From assembly GCA_947454525.1 (NCBI GenBank), contig CANGJM010000005.1, positions 102,266 to 166,265 on the forward strand: 64,000 bases of DNA, given 5' to 3'. Below the pieces are notes generated by a model. The model saw only the letters and a program-made list of their open reading frames with translations, did no database searches and was not told the DNA's origin. Numbering within the stretch: position 1 is the stretch's first letter; the number at the start of each line of letters is the position of its first letter. Origin of the DNA: Flavobacteriales bacterium. GTDB taxonomy: Bacteria > Bacteroidota > Bacteroidia > Flavobacteriales_D > Crocinitomicaceae. Below are positions 17,779 through 27,657 of this stretch, in pieces. The translations under genes were made by a program, and so were the position numbers.

Positions 17779-18678
17779 TTACCGCCCTTTAGGTCGACGG
17801 GAATTGGATTTTTTTGACGGTCCGCCGCGTTGTTCCTTTTTCTTCGGTGGATTCCCGAAGTTTGGACTGCTCAAATAGGGCTTTTTGGATTTTGGTGGAT
17901 GCGAAGTACTCGATGAAGTCGTTGTTTTCGGTTTTTTCGGTGTCGCTGGTTTGGATGATTTACGCACATCATCGTTAGTCGAATCTTCCAACAAGTTGTT
18001 GATGATGTCCATTTCACTTTCGGTCAAATCACGCCATTCTCCAACAGGTAGTCCTTTTAGTCCGATGTTCATAATGCGGACACGTTCCAACTTCGTCACT
18101 TCATATCCAAAGTGTTCGCACATGCGTCGAATTTGTCGGTTGAGTCCTTGAATGAGTGTAATCCGAAATACCTGTGTTGCTTCTTGAACAACTTTGCATT
18201 TTTTCGTGTTGACTCCCAAGATTGGAACTCCTTTTACCATCCCGGAGATCATTTCCGGAGTCAAGGGTTTGTTGACGGTTACGAGGTATTCCTTTTCGTG
18301 GTTATTCCCAGCGCGTAAAATCTTGTTGATGATGTCGCCGTTATTGGTCAAGAAGATGAGTCCTTGTGAATCTTTGTCCAAGCGTCCAACGGGAAAAATC
18401 CGTTTGCTGTGATTGACGAATTGCACGATGTTATCACGCACATTTTCCTCCGTAGTGGATGTCACGCCAACTGGTTTGTTCAAGGCGATAAAAACGATGT
18501 CCTCTCCTTCGCGTGGCTCGAGTTCTGTTCCATTGACACGAACCTTATCTCCCACATTCACCTGGTCTCCAATCGTTGCTTTTCGCTTATTGATGAACAC
18601 TAATCCACGCTCAATGAATTTATCTGCCTCTCGTCGAGAACAGAGTCCACTTTCACTGATGAATTTATTTAGGCGCAT
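17779..18678 (-). CDS. rluF: rRNA pseudouridine synthase, RsuA/RluF family
   Basis: A 299-residue RNA-modifying enzyme that isomerises uridine in rRNA. Residues 1-60 form an S4 RNA-binding domain ([34 protein letters not shown]). The catalytic domain has the aspartate motif [19 protein letters not shown], then EYLVTV and the C-terminal [26 protein letters not shown]. The last ~70 residues are a Lys/Pro/Ser-rich disordered tail common in Bacteroidota homologues. The Gly-Leu-Asn-Arg-Gln-Ile motif and KCKV fit the RluF subgroup (23S U2604 in E. coli), but the exact target is not certain. Confidence 0.88.
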   Translation of the reverse strand: MRLNKFISESGLCSRREADKFIERGLVFINKRKATIGDQVNVGDKVRVNGTELEPREGEDIVFIALNKPVGVTSTTEENVRDNIVQFVNHSKRIFPVGRLDKDSQGLIFLTNNGDIINKILRAGNNHEKEYLVTVNKPLTPEMISGMVKGVPILGVNTKKCKVVQEATQVFRITLIQGLNRQIRRMCEHFGYEVTKLERVRIMNIGLKGLPVGEWRDLTESEMDIINNLLEDSTNDDVRKSSKPATPKKPKTTTSSSTSHPPKSKKPYLSSPNFGNPPKKKEQRGGPSKKSNSRRPKGR

Positions 18679-18825
18679 GACGTAAACAACTTTGGTTAGA
18701 TCTATAAATGCTGCGAATTCGCTTCATCGGCATTCATATTTCGCTTTAAACGATAAATTTAGTCAAATTAAAAAGCTTGCGTAGAAATGGGGGAAGGTAT
18801 TTTTGTGAGTAACGCAGGAATGTGA

Positions 18826-18901
18826 AGTACCGCAGGAATACAAATCCAGCGGTGCGGTTATTTTTTGTTAGTACGGCTGGATTGCAAATCCAGCGATGCG
18901 G
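18826..18901. repeat. REP-like repeat pair with stem-loop
   Basis: Two 32-base direct repeats (18826-18857 and 18870-18901) differ at about five positions and share CAAATCCAGCG, A or G, then TGCGG. The second contains a perfect hairpin, GCTGGATT-GCA-AATCCAGC (18876-18894). The first copy's left arm is degraded. A further short piece (AACGCAGGAAT at 18811) resembles the start of the unit. This is the look of REP/BIME elements mobilised by RAYT transposases; no such transposase gene is in the window. Confidence 0.6.
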
Positions 18902-18914
18902 GGATGAATGCATT

Positions 18915-18946
18915 AAAAAAAACCCTTCTCCATTGCTGAAGAAGGG
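18915..18946 (-). terminator. intrinsic terminator of the large Ig/PKD surface protein gene
   Basis: Read on the minus strand, CCCTTCT, a 10-base loop and AGAAGGG are followed by eight T. This lies about 24-55 bases after the stop codon of the gene ending at 18970, exactly where its transcript should end. Confidence 0.85.
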
Positions 18947-18969
18947 CTCATCATTTTTTAACTAAACTT

Positions 18970-21615
18970 TTATTGTTTCACTACGCGGTGCGTAGACATT
19001 TGTCCAAGATCATTCGTGATTTGAACGAAGTAGATCCCTATATTCAAGTCAGTCAAGTCTATATGTGCATCTGAACCTGCAAATTGAGTGTTTAGAACTT
19101 GTGTTCCAGTTGCAGAGAAAATGTGAATCGTTCCGTTTGTTTGATGGGTATTTCGAATTGTTAACAAGCCATTCGTTGGATTCGGGTAAAGAACGAAAGA
19201 AGTTGCAAATTCATCTAATCCTGTCGTTTGTGCTTGAATGGTTGTGCTTGTTGTGTCGTCACATCCATCTGCATTTGTCACGATTAAGGTCACTGTAAAG
19301 GTACCACTTGTGAAATAGCCATGAACGGGATTTGTGGCATTACTCGTATACCCATCACCAAAATCCCATGAAGATGTTGTGGCGTTTGTGGAGGTATTCG
19401 TAAAGCTTACTTCAAGTGTTGGTAGATTTGCTGAGGTGAATCCAGCTACTGGAGCAGGACTTACCACTACGGAAGTGGATGAAGCGGTAGTACATCCATT
19501 TTGATCGGTCACGGTTACGCTATAGTTGGTAGAATTTTGTGGATTCACGGTAATCGTATCAATGTTTTGGTTGATGAAGTTTGGTGTCCATGTGTAAGAA
19601 GATCCTACCGCATCTGTTGTTGCTGTTAACAAAACTGGACTTAAATTATCACTACAAAGCAGGTTCGATGTAGCTGTCAAAGATAAGTTCGGACTAGTTA
19701 AAGTATTGTCAACTGTCACCATTAAGGAGTCGTTATTGCTACATCCGTAAGGACTTGTAACTGTTACATAGACATATCCAGTTGCTGTTGGTGCGTAGGT
19801 AATGACTTGCGCATTCGTTCCCGCTGGAGTCCAATCATACGTGTATGTATTGGCTGGCGTTCCTTGAGTATTCGTTACTTGGGTAAATAACACGGCGCTT
19901 CCGTTTAAGCAAACGGTTGTGTTTTGAGAAACAAGGTTCACATTTGGAACAGGACGCACGTAAATCGTTGCGCTCGCGGAGGAGTAACATCCATTTGCTG
20001 GATCCGTTCCTGTAACGGTATACGTTACCGTATTGTTTCCAACATTTGCTGTCAATGTTCCTGTTGTTGCGGTAATTGGTGGACCTGCACTTGCGGTCCA
20101 AGTGTATGTTGCTCCAGTAATATTTGCAGTGGCTGTTAAATCCACTGTGTTTCCGGTTGTTCCTTGACAGAAGTTTAGGGAATCTGGAGTCACAGAAATA
20201 ATGGGGCTTATTGCGTTCGGATTAACGTTCACGGTTGTCGTATCTGTTGAGGTACAGCCATATTGTCCAACAACGGTTACGGTATAAAGTGTGGTGCTTG
20301 TCGGAGAAACTGTCACAGAATTCGTTGTACCAACATTTGGATTCCATTGGTAAGAAAGGGTGACACCTCCACCGCCTCCACCGCCGACACCACTCGTGGC
20401 ATTGACTGTTAATTGCGATGAACCACCAGAACAAATGGTCACGTTTGAATTGTTAAAACCATTGATGTTTGGACGACGTCCAACAACGATGATTTGTTGC
20501 GTTGGTTGAGAAGGACAACCTAAAGCATCGTATCCAATAACCGTGTACATTGTCGTGTTTAAAGGAACGTCCGTAGCTGTTGCTGACGTACTTAAATTTG
20601 GATTGGCATTCGTGCTCCATTGATATGTGCTTGCTCCAGAAGCGCTTAAGTTTAGTGTGTCGAAACGACAAATCGTATCATTCGCCATGGAAATGCTTAC
20701 CACGGGACTTGGATTTGGATTTACTTCAATCAATAGCGTGTCGCTAGAAGCACTTAGTCCTGATCCCGCACATGAAACCAAGTTATAATAGTATTGATTA
20801 GCATTTAGTGTTCCAGTTAACGCTGCAGTAGAATTTGATCCAATCGGAATGTATGGTCCATTTTGATTCGCAGAAGTAAACCATTGGTAACTGATTCCTG
20901 TTCCAGAGGATGCACCGGTTAAGGTTAAATCGGCAGATCCGCTACCGCCACAAATGAGTGTTGTTGTGGAAGTGATGGCACCTCCTGTTGGTGTCCCTGA
21001 ACATACTGGAGGAAACTCTGTCCATTCAATATCGTCCACATATATGCGTCGAGCTGTTGTTGTAGGACCATAAACAGTTCCTTGAAAGATGACGTAATTC
21101 GTTGCTCCAGCGAAATTTGAAGGAATGTTAAAGGTGTATTGATACCAGCCATTTGTTGCTTTGGTATCAGGAACATTGACGCTGCGATTACGAGCAACTG
21201 TTCCAATTTTTATTGCACCTGTCAGATTCGCTGCTGTATTTACGAATACTCCTAAACTATCAATGTTTGCAGGAACCAATGAATCGCGGTAAATCCAGAA
21301 ACTAACGGGTACGACATTCGTTCCACGTCCGGTTAAATCGAATACGGGTGTCGCAATTGCCTCCGTTAAAGCGGCAGAAGAATTCGAAGGATTTCTCATC
21401 CTGGCCATTCCAGCGCCTGAATGTGGTCCACCAACTAATGGATTGGTAAATGTCGTTGAACGTGCCCAATCTGGAGCCGTTCCAACAGTTGCCCACCCTG
21501 TCGGTAAAAATTGAGTGGCATCAAAACTTTCTGAATGCAGAATTTGTGCGTTTATATTGCTTTGAATAAAGCAGGCACTTAGCAAAAGAAGTGCGGAGTA
21601 AAGGGTTTTTTTCAT
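18970..21615 (-). CDS. large secreted Ig-like/PKD adhesin-type protein with T9SS sorting domain
   Basis: An 881-residue surface protein. A signal peptide (LYSALLLLSACFIQSNINAQ) is followed by a cleaved-adhesin/lectin-like domain to about residue 200 (SESFDATQFLPTGWATVGTAPDWARS ... IYVDDIEW). Several Ig-like SprB/HYR-type repeats follow, each with a Cys start and a YxWxP core (TLSYQWNPNVGTTNSVTV). Next come a PKD domain (SSWDFGDGYTSNATNPVHGYFTSGTFTVTLIV) and a type A T9SS sorting domain (FVLYPNPTNGLLTIRN ... GIYFVQITNDLG). It is probably secreted by the type IX system to the cell surface and may act in adhesion; the ligand is unknown. It has its own terminator. Confidence 0.88.
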   Translation of the reverse strand: MKKTLYSALLLLSACFIQSNINAQILHSESFDATQFLPTGWATVGTAPDWARSTTFTNPLVGGPHSGAGMARMRNPSNSSAALTEAIATPVFDLTGRGTNVVPVSFWIYRDSLVPANIDSLGVFVNTAANLTGAIKIGTVARNRSVNVPDTKATNGWYQYTFNIPSNFAGATNYVIFQGTVYGPTTTARRIYVDDIEWTEFPPVCSGTPTGGAITSTTTLICGGSGSADLTLTGASSGTGISYQWFTSANQNGPYIPIGSNSTAALTGTLNANQYYYNLVSCAGSGLSASSDTLLIEVNPNPSPVVSISMANDTICRFDTLNLSASGASTYQWSTNANPNLSTSATATDVPLNTTMYTVIGYDALGCPSQPTQQIIVVGRRPNINGFNNSNVTICSGGSSQLTVNATSGVGGGGGGGVTLSYQWNPNVGTTNSVTVSPTSTTLYTVTVVGQYGCTSTDTTTVNVNPNAISPIISVTPDSLNFCQGTTGNTVDLTATANITGATYTWTASAGPPITATTGTLTANVGNNTVTYTVTGTDPANGCYSSASATIYVRPVPNVNLVSQNTTVCLNGSAVLFTQVTNTQGTPANTYTYDWTPAGTNAQVITYAPTATGYVYVTVTSPYGCSNNDSLMVTVDNTLTSPNLSLTATSNLLCSDNLSPVLLTATTDAVGSSYTWTPNFINQNIDTITVNPQNSTNYSVTVTDQNGCTTASSTSVVVSPAPVAGFTSANLPTLEVSFTNTSTNATTSSWDFGDGYTSNATNPVHGYFTSGTFTVTLIVTNADGCDDTTSTTIQAQTTGLDEFATSFVLYPNPTNGLLTIRNTHQTNGTIHIFSATGTQVLNTQFAGSDAHIDLTDLNIGIYFVQITNDLGQMSTHRVVKQ

Positions 21616-21832
21616 GGTTTTATTTTTGGAGATCTAGTTTAAGTGTTTTTCATGTAATATTGAGACTTATTCCTTCAAAAAATTGCGTAAGTCCCCCAAT
21701 CAAATGCAAGACGAACTCGCTCTGTAAAAAGTTGGGGTTTGAAAAGTGATTTTTTTTCAATCTTTTCTACTGATATGGACTGAGGTAGTTTGAATTATGA
21801 TTAATCTTGTTTAACTCAAACCGTTTCTCTCC

Positions 21833-23182
21833 ATGAACATTTCAATTCGGCTCCTTACTTTATTGACTTTGTGGTCATTTGTTTCCGTTGGACAACTAAC
21901 ACAAGGAGAAGATTCCTTGAAACTTCCCTTTGCTATCGCGAAGGAGAAACAACTTTCCGATGAAGATTTAGCGTCCAAAAAGGAAGGGATGTATGTGACA
22001 GGTGTTCCAGACATTAGTTCGGATCCAGTGAATGGATTTGGCGTCGGTGTCGAAGGAAGCATATTTTTTAATGGAAAGAAATCAGATCCTTTTTTCAAAT
22101 ACACGCCTTATCGTGCGGAAATTGACTTGGCGCTTTTTGTAACCAGTAAGCAGCAAAAGGAAATCATGTTGACGGTCGATGTGCCCTACATTCTCAATAC
22201 GAAATGGCGATTGCGTGGTGAATTAGCCTATGAAATCAATCCGAATTTATTGTACTTCGGCATTAATGAAAAAGAAACGATTCCCGGATTAAGTTATTTC
22301 CCCTCGGGAGATTCTAGTCAAAACATGGTGCATCATGCCACGTATTCTGCTTATGAAAGTTCCCTTACCGGACAAAACACTTTTTACCATCAGTACACCA
22401 AAAAAGAGGCGATTTTAAACATCAGCATGGAACGTTCACTTTACGAAGGACGCATTCGCCTATTGGCGGGCTATGAAATTGCCAAATTGAATTTGAGTCC
22501 CTTTTCAGGAAATTCCTTGTTGGCAAACGATGTGCAAAGCGGATTGATTCGTGGGATGGGTCAAAACTTGGTTTCCTTTGTCCAGGCTGGATTCATCTAC
22601 GATACCCGCGACTTAGAAGGCGATCCCTCCAGTGGAGTTTTTGCGGAAGTAACGAATGAGCTTTCGTTGAAGGCTTTGGGTTCACAATTTAACTTCAATA
22701 AAACCTTCGCCCATGTCAATGTTTATCAGCGTTTGCTTCCTAGTTCCTTTAAAAAATTGATTTTTGCGGCTCGTTTTTCCATGGGATATACTGCTTTGGA
22801 TGCACCATTTTACGAGTATCAGGACCAATGGACCTCCGAAGGCAGTATTGAAGGACTCGGGGGTGGTCAAACACTACGAGGATTCAAGCAAAGTCGTTTT
22901 TTGTCCAAGTGGATGTTTTTTAATAATATCGAGTTGCGCTATCGTTTTGGAGAAATGGATTTGCTTCAGCAGCATTTGGCTTTTAGTGCGGTTCCCTTTT
23001 ACGATTTTGGCGCCGTGTGGGATTCCGGTGCGTCGATGTGGCATCAAAATGTTCAGAACCTTCGATCCAATGGCGGACTCGGATTACGCATTGCATGGAA
23101 TGTCAATACCATTTTGCGGTTCGACTATGCGATCTCCAAAGAGGACAAACAATTCTTTTTCCAGATAGGACATTGCTTTTAA
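21833..23182 (+). CDS. Omp85/BamA-TamA-type outer-membrane barrel protein (surface antigen family)
   Basis: A 449-residue protein with a signal peptide (LLTLLTLWSFVSVGQ) and no visible POTRA repeats. The barrel starts around residue 50 (MYVTGVPDISSDPVNGFGVGVEGSIFF) and includes AGFIYDTRDLEGDPSSGVFAEV, the strand-loop motif of the D15/bacterial surface antigen family, GGGQTLRGFKQSRF (an RGF motif as in Omp85 loop 6) and the terminal strand FDYAISKEDKQFFFQIGHCF. It fits the small POTRA-less Omp85-like proteins of Bacteroidota. The cargo or role is unknown. Its stop is 10 bases from a convergent gene. Confidence 0.8.
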   Translation: MNISIRLLTLLTLWSFVSVGQLTQGEDSLKLPFAIAKEKQLSDEDLASKKEGMYVTGVPDISSDPVNGFGVGVEGSIFFNGKKSDPFFKYTPYRAEIDLALFVTSKQQKEIMLTVDVPYILNTKWRLRGELAYEINPNLLYFGINEKETIPGLSYFPSGDSSQNMVHHATYSAYESSLTGQNTFYHQYTKKEAILNISMERSLYEGRIRLLAGYEIAKLNLSPFSGNSLLANDVQSGLIRGMGQNLVSFVQAGFIYDTRDLEGDPSSGVFAEVTNELSLKALGSQFNFNKTFAHVNVYQRLLPSSFKKLIFAARFSMGYTALDAPFYEYQDQWTSEGSIEGLGGGQTLRGFKQSRFLSKWMFFNNIELRYRFGEMDLLQQHLAFSAVPFYDFGAVWDSGASMWHQNVQNLRSNGGLGLRIAWNVNTILRFDYAISKEDKQFFFQIGHCF

Positions 23183-23192
23183 GTCGGTAGGA

Positions 23193-24404
23193 CTACTTTC
23201 CTTCTTGACTTTCAGCTGTCTCTGCTTCCAGTTTCAGACGTTCCTCTTCCATCTTTTTGCGCTGAAGGATGAGGTCTTTGTTTTTTACTTCCAATTCCTT
23301 GACAGGGATGATAGGTTCTTTGGTCAGTGGGAATAAGTTCTGCAATTCCCCACTGTAATAAAACTCGTAGCATAGTCCGCCAAAGGTATACATGCGGTTT
23401 GCTACCATGAAATCAGATCCACCGACTTTGGGATGTGCGCTCGGTTTGCTTTTCTGGTAACCAAGATTGTACAAAGTCCCGATGATTTCTGGACGGTACG
23501 CCAGTGAAAATCCAGCATGTTCCCATTGCGCTTGGTACTGACGAATCAAAAATGCGGTGTACAAATACGAATAGTAGTGATCGCCACCTTTGATCAATCG
23601 CTGTATGGTCTTTAGTTTATGAGATTCAATCGTATCGTTGATTCCTTCCGGAAAGGAATCGTTCACGTTGATGCAATTTTGAAAATAGTCACCCGCATAG
23701 AAGGGCGATTTCACATCAAACAAGGTGTTTTCGATTCGAAGAGCGGTGTGTTGCAGGATTCCGGTCACGCCATAACCTCGATTCTTAGGGAGGATTAAAC
23801 GGCTAAACGGCACGACATACTTTTTGAATTTTTCACGTCCCGAATTGAACATGCGCACTTGTTCACCCACTAAGCACATCACTAAAAGACGTGGTTCCAC
23901 ACCTGTCATGCGTGCCACGGAGTCGATCGCGTGTTTATCGTGAGCAACTGCTTTACAGAAGTCCTTCCACGCCTGAGAATGCGCCCACGGATACAAGGTT
24001 TTCGATTGCTTGCTGCGGTAATGATTGATTTTCGCAAATTCTCGTTGCAGGTATTTGTCCTTTTTCAAGAGCAATTGAATCGCATCCAACATGCGCGCAG
24101 CAATGCGGACATCCTTCGATTTTTGATAGGCCGAAAGAATGATTTCTGCGTTCATCGGATGGCGGTGGGAAAGCACACCGAGTTTTTGAAAAACCCGTGC
24201 TTTCAAATACTGTTCATTGGTTGAATCCAAAGGCTGTCCATAGCTCGCCGAAACTTTATCGAAATAACGGTTATTGATGTCCACGTCCCCTTTTTCATTG
24301 GTCCATTTCATTTTCACTGCCAGCGCAGTAAACATCAAGAAAAGCGCCATTAAAGCAAGGAGATGGATGGCAACTTTGTACGAAATAAGTAGGTATTTTT
24401 TCAC
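23193..24404 (-). CDS. membrane-anchored hypothetical protein, DUF1402-like
   Basis: A 403-residue protein with an N-terminal membrane anchor (VAIHLLALMALFLMFTALAV). The middle contains a GVEPRLLVMCLVGEQVRMFNS region, reminiscent of the Glu-containing helix of lysozyme-like folds, then YGVTGILQHTALRIEN and PEIIGTLYNLGYQKSKPSAHPKVGGSDFMV. The last block resembles DUF1402-type proteins, which look related to lytic transglycosylases. The C-terminal 40 residues are a charged coiled coil. Peptidoglycan cleavage is only a suggestion. It is a single gene convergent with the barrel gene. Confidence 0.6.
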   Translation of the reverse strand: MKKYLLISYKVAIHLLALMALFLMFTALAVKMKWTNEKGDVDINNRYFDKVSASYGQPLDSTNEQYLKARVFQKLGVLSHRHPMNAEIILSAYQKSKDVRIAARMLDAIQLLLKKDKYLQREFAKINHYRSKQSKTLYPWAHSQAWKDFCKAVAHDKHAIDSVARMTGVEPRLLVMCLVGEQVRMFNSGREKFKKYVVPFSRLILPKNRGYGVTGILQHTALRIENTLFDVKSPFYAGDYFQNCINVNDSFPEGINDTIESHKLKTIQRLIKGGDHYYSYLYTAFLIRQYQAQWEHAGFSLAYRPEIIGTLYNLGYQKSKPSAHPKVGGSDFMVANRMYTFGGLCYEFYYSGELQNLFPLTKEPIIPVKELEVKNKDLILQRKKMEEERLKLEAETAESQEGK

Positions 24405-24662
24405 AGTATTTTCAAAAAGTGCTCGAAATTAAGTTATTGTGGTGAGATTGAAAAATAAATAGGCTGAAGAGGAATAAAAAGTAGATGTTTCTCGTGTTCA
24501 GCATGTCAAAATACTTTCGGGAATTATAGGGATTTCACGTTCAGGACAGATCTCATCCTTCTCGAGTGACTAAAGAAGAAAAGCACCTATTTTCCTGACG
24601 AAAATCCAACGATTGCTCCCCCAATTTCAATACCTTTATCCCTCCATACTAATCTACTTTCC

Positions 24663-25892
24663 ATGAGCAACATAAGCATCACAGATACCTTAACGCTTCC
24701 TTGCGGAGCAACCATAAAAAACAGAATTGGAAAATCGGCCATGAGTGAAAACATGGGATCGAAGGGATTTTTGTCGAACCGTTCGTTTCATACCTTGTAT
24801 GGACGTTGGGCGGATGGTGGAACGGGATTGCTGATTACCGGAAATGTGATGGTGGACCAACGCGCTTTGGGTGAGGCACGGAATGTGGTCATCGAAAAAG
24901 GAATCAAGGATCCAAGTTTGAAGGGCTGGGCGGAAGCAGGAAAAAAACATCAAACGCATATTTGGGTGCAGTTGAATCATCCGGGGAAACAGTCGCCAAA
25001 GTTTTTGAGTGCTGTTCCAGTGGCACCTTCAGCGATTCCCTTGAAGAAACCCTTGAATCGGGTATTCAATACGCCAAGAGCTTTGAGTGATGCGGAAATC
25101 ATGGACATCATCGAGCGTTTTGCGTTTGCGGCGAAGGTGTGCAAGGAAAATGGATTCACTGGCGTTCAAATTCATGGTGCACATGGATACCTCGTGAGTC
25201 AGTTTCTTTCGCCTACACATAACCAACGCACGGACAAATGGGGTGGAAGTATTGAAAATCGCATGCGCTTTGTCAGTGAAATCTATCAAGCTATTCGTGT
25301 GGAAGTTGGTCCGGAGTTTCCGGTCAGCATCAAGTTGAATTCTGCGGATTTTCAAAAAGGCGGATTCACCAAGGAGGATTCGATGGCAGTGGTGAAACAT
25401 TTGTCGGACCTAGGAATGGACCTCATTGAAATTTCTGGTGGGACCTACGAAACACCGGTCATGACTGGAACCAATGTCAAGGAATCCACGAAAGTCCGCG
25501 AGGCTTATTTCTTGGAATACTGCGAAGAAGTGCGGAAAATCGTGAAGTCCCCCTTTATGCTTACTGGTGGATTCCGATCCTCACAAGGCATGAACGATGC
25601 CTTAGCAACTGGCGTCTGCGACATGGTGGGTATTGCGCGATCCTTGGCGATTAATCCGGAATTCTCCAATCAATTGCTTTCCGGAAAGGACGTCAAAAGT
25701 TTAGTCAAACCCTTAAGCACTGGATTCCCATTTTTGGACCGAACATTTCCACTGGAAATCGTTTGGTACACCGATCAAATCCACCTTTTGGGAAAAGGTC
25801 AAGATCCAAACATCCATCGATCGCCAATTCGTTCGGTTCTAGGAATGGTTTGGGAATTAGGAGTGAATGTGTTGAAGAAGGTGAGGGGGTGA
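24663..25892 (+). CDS. NADH:flavin oxidoreductase, Old Yellow Enzyme family
   Basis: A 409-residue TIM-barrel FMN enzyme. It has the N-terminal FMN region (RIGKSAMSENMG), the active-site block GFTGVQIHGAHGYLVSQFLSPTHNQRTDKWGGSIENRMRF, which carries the substrate-binding His pair and signature GGS, then SIKLNSADF and the phosphate-binding end MLTGGFRSSQGMNDAL and DMVGIARSLAINP. No Fe-S or second flavin domain follows, so it is the single-domain OYE type that reduces activated C=C bonds with NAD(P)H. The substrate is unknown. The 258-base gap upstream shows no other gene. Confidence 0.9.
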   Translation: MSNISITDTLTLPCGATIKNRIGKSAMSENMGSKGFLSNRSFHTLYGRWADGGTGLLITGNVMVDQRALGEARNVVIEKGIKDPSLKGWAEAGKKHQTHIWVQLNHPGKQSPKFLSAVPVAPSAIPLKKPLNRVFNTPRALSDAEIMDIIERFAFAAKVCKENGFTGVQIHGAHGYLVSQFLSPTHNQRTDKWGGSIENRMRFVSEIYQAIRVEVGPEFPVSIKLNSADFQKGGFTKEDSMAVVKHLSDLGMDLIEISGGTYETPVMTGTNVKESTKVREAYFLEYCEEVRKIVKSPFMLTGGFRSSQGMNDALATGVCDMVGIARSLAINPEFSNQLLSGKDVKSLVKPLSTGFPFLDRTFPLEIVWYTDQIHLLGKGQDPNIHRSPIRSVLGMVWELGVNVLKKVRG

Positions 25893-25914
25893 GAACGAGA
25901 GCGAGTCCGCCGCT

Positions 25915-26931
25915 TCACTTCACCTCATACTCCAACACCGGATAATGTCCTTCTGGTGTTTCGACGCTGATGTGGATTTCTCCGGAATTGTAGGGAATGA
26001 AATTCAAAACATACATGTTTTCTTTTTTCTCGAATGGAATCCATTCGTCGAGTTCATTGACAAGGTGAAAGTGTTGTTCTTCGCTGGACTTAATCTCGAT
26101 GGTGATGCGTTCCTTTGCTTTGATTGTGCGCGTTTTTGGTGCGCTGACAATCTGAAAGGTGGGTGGGACCGCATGCATGTGTGGGAGGTTGAAGGGTTTT
26201 TTCGTTTTCACTTGCGCTAACAGTTCTTCCGCGGTGACGAGTCCATATTGAAAGACTTTCGGTTGGAGATCTGGAAGGCGTTCAAATTCAGTCAAGCTGA
26301 TGTTTTGTGGAAGGAAGTTTTCGTAGGGAAACTGTGCTAAGTGCGTAAAAACGGAATGTTTCGGTTCGACATTGAACCACTGTTCGTCGAACTTTTTGGT
26401 GGACTTCAGACGACCTCGGCTGTCTTCTGTTCCGCCCCCTTGTCCCCAAGTGGAATCGTAGATTTTCCAAGTGCCATCTATTTTAACAGCATTCCATGCA
26501 TGGTCGGTGTCGTCGAAAGAGTCTCCTTCGGAATAGCCGTAACCTTTTGCGTATCCAATGATGGTGATGGCTTCGATTCCTGTTTTAACAGCGATTGCAG
26601 TAAACAAGTCCGCAAATCCAGCGCAGACGGCTACGCGGGTTTTCAGCACGTTTTCTGCTGAATTGTCACCTAAATTTCCTGAGTTGTATCCTGCATCGTT
26701 GTAGGAAATATTATCTGTCATCCATATGTACACTGCACGTGCTTTTTCCAAGTCTGTTCGAGCAGAGCGATTGATGTAATAAGCGATATCTGCAATGCTG
26801 TGCTCCGATGCCGCCGGACAATTACGCATGTAAGCGTCTATAACATTGAAAGGGGAACGTTCTGCTTGAATAGCTGTTGCGTTTGCTGCAATCGGTAAAA
26901 CAAACGCGAGAAGAATAAGTAGGACTTTCAT
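25915..26931 (-). CDS. secreted transglutaminase-like cysteine peptidase family protein
   Basis: A 338-residue protein beginning at the ATG at 26931, which gives a signal peptide (VLLILLAFVLPIAANATA); an in-frame TTG at 26997 would place non-signal residues first. The transglutaminase-like core has the catalytic Cys in TRVAVCAGFADLFTAIA, His in DHAWNAVKIDGTW and Asp in IYDSTWGQGG, all present. A beta-rich C-terminal domain of about 100 residues follows. Such kyphoscoliosis-type proteins are probably peptidases or cross-linking enzymes in the periplasm; the substrate is unknown. It is downstream of the minus-strand cluster with a 62-base gap. Confidence 0.82.
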   Translation of the reverse strand: MKVLLILLAFVLPIAANATAIQAERSPFNVIDAYMRNCPAASEHSIADIAYYINRSARTDLEKARAVYIWMTDNISYNDAGYNSGNLGDNSAENVLKTRVAVCAGFADLFTAIAVKTGIEAITIIGYAKGYGYSEGDSFDDTDHAWNAVKIDGTWKIYDSTWGQGGGTEDSRGRLKSTKKFDEQWFNVEPKHSVFTHLAQFPYENFLPQNISLTEFERLPDLQPKVFQYGLVTAEELLAQVKTKKPFNLPHMHAVPPTFQIVSAPKTRTIKAKERITIEIKSSEEQHFHLVNELDEWIPFEKKENMYVLNFIPYNSGEIHISVETPEGHYPVLEYEVK

Positions 26932-26993
26932 AGGCGTCTTTTTTAGTACAATGTAAAGATGGGGTTTTGGTAACAGAAATGGTGTAGGAAACC

Positions 26994-27653
26994 TCAATTT
27001 TGTTCCGTGTTCTCCCGGCGCATTTTATGTATATTCAATAACTCACTAATGATAATTACGGGTTCTTCTCGTTCGGACACAAACTTGTGGAATGCCCAAT
27101 AAACATCCTTCGAAATTTGATAATGGTGACTTAAGTCCAATTCAATTTTTTCAGGAAAAACGGAATACAGTTTAAGTTCGTTGTGGAAGTTGAAAACCAC
27201 ATTGTTTCGATTGACATCTACGATCACTTTTCCGAAGGTCAAAAGGTTATTAAAATGAGCTGCTAAAACGAACAGATCGGTCGTAATTTCTTGTGGAAAT
27301 GAATGCAGGACTCTCACGTCGAAATGCAGCTGTTGATCATAAAGGAGGTATCGGTAAAATTCATCTGTATTTTCAGATATGTGAAAAATAGATTCCACGT
27401 AATTCTCACTTTCGAATACGCCAAAACGCCAATTGCGATTTCTATGAAGACGGGTTAACTCATCCCAAACGCATGCTTGATGTTGCGCATCGTCTCGTAA
27501 CATCGCATGTATTTGATCGGGCAGAGGAAAGGAGGGAGGTCTTGGTTCTTCAATCTTCGTTTCAGTCGTGTTGTTTGCCCAGTAATCTCTCACGCGCTTG
27601 ATTATGGCTAAAATACCAAGCAAGGGGAGAAGAGCGAAAAGTCCATTTGCCAT
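26994..27653 (-). CDS. hypothetical protein with N-terminal membrane segment
   Basis: A 219-residue protein with one N-terminal helix (LFALLPLLGILAIIKRV) and a soluble domain rich in aromatic and His residues (VLHSFPQEITTDLFVLAAHFNNLL, NNVVFNFHNELKLYSVFP). The family was not recognised. The start is 4 bases after the HAD-like gene, so it is part of the same minus-strand transcript as the vWA and HAD-like genes. Confidence 0.65.
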   Translation of the reverse strand: MANGLFALLPLLGILAIIKRVRDYWANNTTETKIEEPRPPSFPLPDQIHAMLRDDAQHQACVWDELTRLHRNRNWRFGVFESENYVESIFHISENTDEFYRYLLYDQQLHFDVRVLHSFPQEITTDLFVLAAHFNNLLTFGKVIVDVNRNNVVFNFHNELKLYSVFPEKIELDLSHHYQISKDVYWAFHKFVSEREEPVIIISELLNIHKMRRENTEQN

Positions 27654-27657
27654 GTTT

